Virus record (IMG/VR): IMGVR_UViG_3300017917_000616
Coordinates: 1-64,000 of that record
DNA length: 64,000 nt
Strand: one strand, 5' to 3'
DNA from: a virus
The position numbers and the translations under genes are program-made. Shown in pieces: positions 62,001-64,000 of this stretch; position 1 is the first letter of the stretch; every line of letters starts with the position of its first letter. The notes under the pieces were generated by a model. That model made no database searches and was not told where the DNA came from. It saw only the letters and a program-made list of their open reading frames with translations.

Positions 62001-64000
62001 AAAATGAACCTTATATATTTTGTTTCTTATTAAAGGATCTTGGTCTCCAGCAAATACTACAGTTGATCCATCAAACAATGATGACGAAGGACCATCTGGT
62101 GTGAATGATGTTTGTCCGGCTACTTGAGTAAGAGCGTCGGTTACGGTAAAATTAATAAAGTCTACTGATCCGCGAGTAATAGTACCAGACTGGAATAACT
62201 TTAAGTTTGGATAAAATTCTATGATTGGTCTTTTAGCTCTACTTTCTGGATTACCCAATGCTTGTAATGATATAGGAGCAGATATAGTATTAGCTATAGC
62301 AGTATTTAAAACATCAATGTGGAACCAGCGATTACTACGACTCCATGAGTTTTTATTCAATGAATTTCTAGCTATTGTGATATAGTCTTGGTCGCTAGGA
62401 TATGTTGTAGTTTCTTCAAAGCTATATGTATCGTAGGGCTGAAAGTCGTATGGATTAACCAATGGTTGACCATAACCCTCCGGCACTCCTAATTCAGATA
62501 CAGGTATGAGGGCAATACTAGTACCAACACCCTCTACATAATATTGACCTTCGGAGTATTCGACAGGAAATACATTTGGTCCAAACGTAATTTTTAATCC
62601 GTTTGTAAATTTAATATTATTAGGGCTTGTGTAAGTCTTTTGACCCAAAATATCATTGACGTTTATAAGGTCACTACCCGGATCATCAATAATTTTGATG
62701 ATACCAGCAATGTTAGGATTATTGTCATCAATATAAAATAATGTGTCAAGTCTAGCAGTCAAAATAGGGACTAGCAAGATTTCCGCAAAACTGTTTTTAA
62801 CAAATTGACGACCTATGTACTCAGTACCATACCTGACAGTAATTAGTTTATTATCGGGCAACATTCCTTCTTCGGACAAAGATATAACATTATCACCAGA
62901 ATCTGTTGGTAAAAAATTAATCTTGTAATAGTGTTTATTAATTTCAGAAGGTACACTGTTTTCAAATAAACCTTGATCCACTGTGGCAGTCATGGCTCCA
63001 CTGGCAGTAGTTAGTGTTACTGCTGGGCCACCTGGTTCAAGAGCTATTGTAAATTCTGTTGAGCTTACTATAGACTCGACAAAGTATAAATCACCGTCAT
63101 TTAAAATTCCCAAAGAAGGACCATTAAACAACACTGCTTCATTAATACTTAACGCACTTGTACTATCACAAGTAACGATATTAGTCCCGCTTGTAGTGTC
63201 GGTAATTGTTAAAGTTACAGTTGATGTTAGTGAATTAGTGTCGTAGGTACCATCATAAAACTTGCTTATTTGCCCAATAGTACCCGGTGGCTGTCCATAG
63301 AATATCAATGTTTTATTTTCTAAATCAAAAACATCATCAATACTATCAACTTCGCTTGCTAATTTTCCATTAATATCTTCCCACGATAAAGTAGTAGCTA
63401 TATCAACATCTAGCCCTAATGGTAGATTCCATTCATCCTGTGAGTTTGCGAGTGGAACATTAAATGTTACGGTTCCATTGTTTGTGCCGTTATTAACTAC
63501 ACCAAATACTTCTCTAGTATCGATATTATTTCGTACTTCACTTACACCATTGATATTAGTATTAGTTTGTATCCAAAAGTTTCCTAATTGGTTAACGCTG
63601 AATGTATATGTGCCACCTCTAATAAATGTTAGAGTAGGATTTTGTACTGAAAGCTGAACATTGTTTGTTGTTAATAAGTATCCTGTAGATTTTTCTTCAA
63701 CTATATAGTCTAATGACCTAAACAATTCTGTAGTAGTTATTAAAACAGGATCAGGGCCAAACGGTAACCAATAGTACTGACTGTAGTTTATCAATTTATC
63801 TAAATCTACAAAACTATCCCATGAATAGAATTGATTTTCAAAAAGACTAGTGTTATTATTAGTAACACCGCCTTGTAACTTTAAACTATCTAGTATACCA
63901 GGATATGTTAAAAGGTCAATTGCTTTGTCAGTATCTTTCTTTTTAAAAACTACCGTAGGTTCTAGTTGATAATCTGTTCTTACCTTAGATGGCTCAACCA
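47055..64000 (-). CDS. Giant virion structural protein, at least 5,647 aa (5' end outside window)
   Basis: One uninterrupted minus-strand reading frame from the right edge to 47055. A TTG at 63794 is not the start: 68 further in-frame sense codons (including QFYSWDSFVDLDKLINYSQYYW) continue to the edge. Recognisable parts: FG-GAP-like propeller repeats (~57.2-54.4 kb; EFGKAIIHSNEFVV, GYGTSIATNYDGSKMFIGAP, NFGYSLDCNKYGSELIVGVP), repeats of the GYxPGDxIxIxGxxxG...ITV type (~52.3-51.0 kb), and an Asp-box/BNR-like propeller (~50.2-49.4 kb; SYDGIRW, SSDGITWY, STNGVNW). The C-terminus ends RGVQGTRVAQIHYANEMGYG. Probably a tail or baseplate protein contacting the host surface. Confidence 0.9.
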   Translation of the reverse strand, partial: VEPSKVRTDYQLEPTVVFKKKDTDKAIDLLTYPGILDSLKLQGGVTNNNTSLFENQFYSWDSFVDLDKLINYSQYYWLPFGPDPVLITTTELFRSLDYIVEEKSTGYLLTTNNVQLSVQNPTLTFIRGGTYTFSVNQLGNFWIQTNTNINGVSEVRNNIDTREVFGVVNNGTNNGTVTFNVPLANSQDEWNLPLGLDVDIATTLSWEDINGKLASEVDSIDDVFDLENKTLIFYGQPPGTIGQISKFYDGTYDTNSLTSTVTLTITDTTSGTNIVTCDSTSALSINEAVLFNGPSLGILNDGDLYFVESIVSSTEFTIALEPGGPAVTLTTASGAMTATVDQGLFENSVPSEINKHYYKINFLPTDSGDNVISLSEEGMLPDNKLITVRYGTEYIGRQFVKNSFAEILLVPILTARLDTLFYIDDNNPNIAGIIKIIDDPGSDLINVNDILGQKTYTSPNNIKFTNGLKITFGPNVFPVEYSEGQYYVEGVGTSIALIPVSELGVPEGYGQPLVNPYDFQPYDTYSFEETTTYPSDQDYITIARNSLNKNSWSRSNRWFHIDVLNTAIANTISAPISLQALGNPESRAKRPIIEFYPNLKLFQSGTITRGSVDFINFTVTDALTQVAGQTSFTPDGPSSSLFDGSTVVFAGDQDPLIRNKIYKVHFSTVVQGQDPVITLTQLGSDVLYDEQCVIVLGENYIGKTYYFDGLNWQLTQQKERVNQPPLFDVFDSNGVSLSDMDFYPSSNFAGSTLFEYKPGSGADDPILGFPISYSSLNNLGDIVFDVTLNSQTFNYVQQNKSLTENINIGYVYNYTNRIDYNREIGWQTAADDSFQFQVFNFKYNGVPAVPTFICDVKIKDSTTTNWPVIVVYVDNARLSSSDYSIATTDNSTTITLNRTIPLGTPVDILLYSDQTTTTGYYQVPTNLDHNPFNSEISSINLGDIRGHYKSIVNNAPDFSGIAFGSNNYRDLGNIIPYGTKIIQNSAPVVNAGAFLRNNYNNFFDALAFNGNEYIKFKAKLIDTLTRGEFQSYENPSNLLDDSLDKITQTKIDSNPFFWSDMLPSKNAYITNTYVFKSNVSTSVYNLSRVYDFNSANYYGVLVYLTRKINGQMVVSQLIKGVDYTVSETDPSLTITTDLVNNDVITIKEYNQTYGSFVPNTPTKLGLYPAYMPEIVYDNTYVTPTWFIKGHDGSYTKLYGTYDNGILSDYRDNVLFEFEKRIYNNLKISSAIPINYDEVVPGQFRDVGVTFEQYRQIYTIQFLNWIGTNRINYTDQYYDPSNPYTYNYRQSKFNFNNQYVKQGNWHGIYLWLYDTTNPDTRPWEMLGLTSKPSWWDTRYGTTPYTKDNTYMWQDIANGYVWNDGNPYVNEQRIRDGLMDIIPVDSNGNLLDPFSNVIGSYNIEAFKNDWIVGDMGAAEFSYHRSSSFPFDLMRIMALTKPARFFALGIDVDNYKYNTEFNQYLYNNRFRNPLTNMTIYGNGTSVHSYTNWLVDYLYQFGMDGGTEISNLITNLDVRLGYRLAGFSDKDLLNFYVEKGTPDSKNTSLLIPDDSYSILLYDNQPTDTLIYSSLIIQRTDRGYKVFGNSQNRAYFTSKIPMMNGLFDTVIVNGLTIQIPKQYYDQTIVTPYGVEFTNVNNLAAFIRGYGLYLESQGFKFDDVENGLQLTWEQMIAELAYWIQTGWDVGSTINVNPCARIISINKENSIVQPLTFFQENFILNQNLIPIGLSDLSVYRNDTEFNVKTLNQGDTISFFRGNLSTFEHVVLFDNITVFNDVIYNLTTGLRQQRIYVKGSKTAEWNGQVNAAGFILNQDNIEEWKENVKYNKGTIVKFKNDYYIADKTVILPSVKFNYNDWMKTDYEMIQKGLLPNPSTRAAEAVYFYDPNKANLESDADLLSFSLIGYRPRQYLADANLDDATQVNVYKNMIGSKGTVESVTRLQGVVLQENTLNYDVHENWAIKTTEFGGLNNQNFIEVTLNETKLTGNPSIVSVIKDESVDGAQQEIPLYNIRNYARPIENENILPTVESGYQEKLPSAGYANIDDMIEIGYSINDLVDGAINTIYKNDYIWVADKKNEWQVYTPYSTGALLINVQNNYNNTVTLTFDKPHGYFEEQVIGIINFDPLVNGYYLVDRVLDITNIIVALTLPTTTTEIVSLGITFLLQSQRVVSARDIDGLPLLNSDYTTNKVWVDYNSEGNWTVYEKTNNYNYLPLQKFETTSNFGNSVAYIENLGYFVGDSNNGTVYHYGVSPSGTFYLRDTFTVPNTEFGKAIIHSNEFVVISQPGSIISQLYIYKIPTSTNINSLTLEQVITVSGGRLGDSMAISDDGAYLYTSAIGDESVITWQLDSVPTYISAGMTLSNATTVGNNTFTVNGQHLTQYQVLSGVTLFSSISIGATSFQVLGNQTTVIQPGMMISFQVNGLTYKVSSRTYNAGTGRTTVNIDPSYPIQTLVNASQSVYEYNSVINQGQSVSFLTSYSSTGMVLQYPFEDGNDFFVVYGDQRAVLTYGDKVSFSNTGADSDRLYTIGLESFDDREISPTSVGWNTSFVGFSYSTVTYPTPPYIAGDTITVSGMVPTAYNGTYTVLLCAAGLIIVANTNSASGALTTIGTIESPITIFFTKETAYLVPPIYPSYEIPAGTSIYLTAFSQNVQYTVVTETYDSINDKTTFYCLEDIQYTIPSGAKVYTVNSYFTYTNTIEPPVKVFGDGYGTSIATNYDGSKMFIGAPYYDENVNLTNTGVAYIYDRLTQNVEIQYDVLNNQSAVLTLPFSPGFKARVYINQQLLPSDRYVVVANKVQISGPIFAGDIVTIASSFFVLSQMIKSQDNISDLRQGENFGYSLDCNKYGSELIVGVPFDVSNNNVNEGSVLRFTNTGKRFGRLTGVIGCNLTEATYILLNGFVVNLFNTINILSTVTTGSTTVTINPSDAAKMPANGVITFQDTTSPFQPERSIFYSSRNTTTGVITFAVPFPFANTFAPSDTLMVVPLGNAANIANAINQTNLDNIRAYATEDNRLQIFLIYPELGQVNNKLNISVFNGNYLFMMGFIDYVKSQTIYDLHQQTITQFGYNVKFNNENSFVVSAPASIRYLATTFDLISDTNTRNDTVFDNNLTFFEDKTSNAGSVYMYNYIPSYLESFNNIGKYVYAQSCNDKLTFVGPQPMYGAALDFTNDKVIIGVPKFNINAAGGRVVIYENTTGINNWHVYRESAPISDVTKIRKVQLYNNTNNQNLASLDYIDPLQGKLLGVVQENLDYISISDPAGYNGPNLNTGKEVWTKDHIGKLWFDTSTTRFINYHQNDVVYNSKWWGRVFPGSDVSVYSWIESDVVPAFYVGPGTVYDIGKYSTVLFTDSNNNLIAKYYYWVRNTNLVFSHYGKTLSDTIISQYITDPKNSGISFMAALRPNTYGLYNSQEYINDVSTNLHLGFGVNGDSTASHVEFQLIRSDYPDDFLTGFPDRDKGYNTPVALYDRLLDSCSGTDEIGAIVPDPYLPKLLQQGVNIRPRQGFFVNRLEALRNYFEYANTILKLYPINEFGNITFLYAQGENFNTTQYWENVYWWAEGYSDATRAAFDVPMYSDLLTLTPKEGQIVGVVSNSQGNREVYVYKAGTWERIGVQNGTIQLLDTLWDYQSNKIGWGDNFFDSEDFDFYPSIETRYIVRALNEQIYINDLFQYRNKSLILLFEYIQSENIESQDYMPWLTKTSFVDVNYTVRELTANEKFQRDNQSLLEGYINEVKPYHVVLKDFYLQYSRTDVFDGDLTDFDLPAQYNDTLGKFVSPELTYGDVTSSPYQYTSTDEIWQTQEYTSWFNNYGITLTSQPNTDISTLMRYIGTLDNEIYVESVYGMPFNGIIKIDSELIGYTGVDRVNNKLVGVSRGVNNTTPAGHFAGTTIFIDLPEVVVLYEGRGYQEPPEVTVRIDTSVYPAPREEAVVQAVMGGDKVIGVSVLTPGSGYVVAPEIVFEPSFVISTPLDKINFNTYTIILSSTDYTTGDIVYSEGITSNGITIIPDGYYYVNVTGIVVSTFMLMATPGNAVTMSFHTSYDDAIRNNNKVPFVNPSLISSGYVHEISIRPRAIVTQGNTKTRTLKPVLKFDRTSYNSRVTEWTPNTYYSSPYISIGNDASNPTKLSYGLPYTGMSGTVSPAGGVSASFTVYNLSLANEYDVEIENGGTGYSPGDVITILGTQLNGTAPTNNCVITVGTVNFAGTIQTITFAGLPVDPSLASLQGAVMPITGFASVDGQAVVTVNYNYSGILPGQVSGSYMYFFRVQTYDGTPGVPANTYEYDDTLAGGAKIWISTPKFNPANVTNQYYIQILDPGSIYSDGDKIVIPGSNFGPGSQDIVNDCIITVQFSNLGAIYSAFVNGVASAQQAQYYVKAISDTELAVYQDSKLQVPVSAAGFLWDGGTSPFPPYGNSISDYCYLPEPIINNYSYGYNLSSIVTYAGIVWQCIQANNDSEFDPTKWYPLQSSDNALNALDRIEGYYTPAITMPGKDPQQLVQGITYPNNVYYGNAFAPDEEIPLDFVLRDEPFYPIDVNVKAVINNGSTLIAACDSPTSSLVLVRNQSGTWDNYKISEYPLGITDMSYENDRYVMSTTNIKNPVLVSYDGIRWITLGTYTPFDTLEFGEGGYDTTMVEAPNLPMYGTRIVNGVFYVVGDKLLRSENGVKFDPVYTFGSRLDNNLQDISYVNILGYVGYIAVGGGGVVTSGAGTALPTVANVGKIVTSVDGNTNWVLQPPLGTNQLNGVASSSTRAVIVGNSGTIFYSTNTNNWLSGVFADISTTVNINSVAFGNSVFVAVGNKIGTGETDPGLILVSSDGITWYAYPQTSQYVTTDNLNTVHFDGSYFYIAGDNDTILRSTNGVNWTDLANINVNEPTYAVKGNDFLFGYGPEELVAGVVTDTLSMYVNTAPGAYWDTDSSQTVWYKHTGFNMKALELVPDANLTVSFANYVVNPARLSVFVLNRTTNYSYRIFENTTTLNNPISYVIDWVGQTITISSALGANEVLMVELYEVGNGVEVVRGNSKYVPIEIDPDTGWSQFTFNQLYRPYNAQPLVYVNGIKLTNTVDYVVTFTNDNYLRLLFINNTYDTDVDYIVFSILRDTLIPYEYSIPETQIYVPSSIGETSIPLDYNFVTTTGDNITNAIVEVNGIRLLSGEYTFNLMSDTLDLTSITVSPDDIVSITTYNDTTRQYLVTDEVTGLQVTEIKFVNTSNNPVRLTFTTDPNFSLGDLIRIDGIAGSVELNNKTFYVNPVTILGDPNYYVDLYTDSATTNPLIGTNVSPYAGTGYAWLDSNTISVPLPTVAPGAPIMSYTDGARTWVTVAGYRINPEQMIYNSDCEFTGSIAFAPNYPTDTYGVLTVTSVSKGSLTLGQEIFGGSITPGTIITSYITGTGGIGTYEVNIGQTVSSASMNTDQTNKLSILSEITSTDDIMITSMVTGESPNPISYNLNVNKYSDGSVYRTNPEDGSWLTQNFGINDTVMYFKDVSNLVDSIEQQITTVNISSVIYGFVQCDINEVKEVQVYNKTTLTQLPQSYFGLKLVNGNPALIFSSGASAGDTLIVTLTIGNIVEILGERIRFDNIDTQNNTISGLTRGVQGTRVAQIHYANEMGYGIIPTRRLTSAEYDSVWNSNVYNPVKGDPLQISQTPVAVFLQSNYTNER

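Noticed and set aside
54631-63246. Several short plus-strand ORFs across the giant gene
   Set aside because: All are antisense to one continuous minus-strand coding frame and have no ribosome sites or domains.
63792-63794. TTG as start codon of the giant gene
   Set aside because: The frame stays open for 68 more codons to the window edge and those codons look coding.
1-64000. CRISPR array, insertion sequence, integrase or attachment site
   Set aside because: No regularly spaced direct repeats, transposase or recombinase motifs, or tRNA-adjacent duplications found on reading both strands.

Overview
The window looks like part of a large, AT-rich lytic myovirus genome of the T4 superfamily that probably infects a freshwater betaproteobacterium (Burkholderiales). 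Phage evidence: tightly packed genes with ATGA and TAATG overlaps, tail-collar and tail-fibre-like proteins, a virion structural gene of more than 16.9 kb, adjacent folA and thyA as in T4, and TATAAATA-like late promoters. Host evidence: a Burkholderiales-type porin with a signal peptide and terminal Phe, two Bug/TctC-type periplasmic binding proteins, and a circularly permuted tmRNA whose tag (ANDEVYALAA) resembles betaproteobacterial tags. No integrase, repressor, terminase or polymerase is present, so lifestyle and exact taxonomy are inferred.

Layout. 1-5.6 kb (minus): 5' end of thyA, folA, small unknown genes, then a VWA/metallopeptidase gene, a MoxR ATPase gene and an SprT-like gene, each behind a near-consensus sigma70 promoter. 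5.6-11.1 kb (plus): a fibre-like protein, three tandem collar-like paralogues, a double 2OG-Fe(II) oxygenase and a glycosyltransferase-methyltransferase fusion. 11.1-13.7 kb: mixed strands, with a zinc-ribbon protein and a glycine-rich fibre-tip protein. 13.7-17.4 kb (minus): an operon with HNH-like protein, AhpC, class II aldolase, a 21-aa ORF, TerC, AhpD, a gene carrying an embedded tRNA, and a gene whose third codon is TAG. 17.5-18.6 kb: a DUF2061 protein and a porin. 19-21.4 kb: a PP-loop ATPase, a Bug protein and the permuted tmRNA with its own promoter and terminator. 21.4-25.5 kb: ParB-like, coiled-coil and two exported low-complexity proteins. 25.5-43.7 kb (minus): a large surface or peptide modification cluster with a 12-repeat protein fused to a glycosyltransferase-like domain, a carbamoyltransferase, a second Bug/PP-loop pair, a nucleotide-sugar dehydrogenase, an SGNH hydrolase, three radical SAM enzymes and several glycosyltransferase-like proteins. 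43.7-64 kb (minus): virion structural genes, ending in a giant gene that runs off the right edge.

Most notable. (1) A tRNA whose anticodon by position is CUA (amber) lies inside an ORF. The next gene has a strong RBS, ATG GCA, then an in-frame TAG, and only one of about 64 genes here ends in TAG. Together this suggests amber suppression. (2) The phage carries a circularly permuted tmRNA. (3) A TAAATA box sits exactly 5 nt before ATG in several genes, which would place a T4-type late transcript start on the start codon (leaderless mRNAs). (4) The modification cluster with three radical SAM enzymes, two PP-loop/Bug pairs and a Trp/Tyr-rich repeat protein is the best candidate for an undescribed biosynthetic system.
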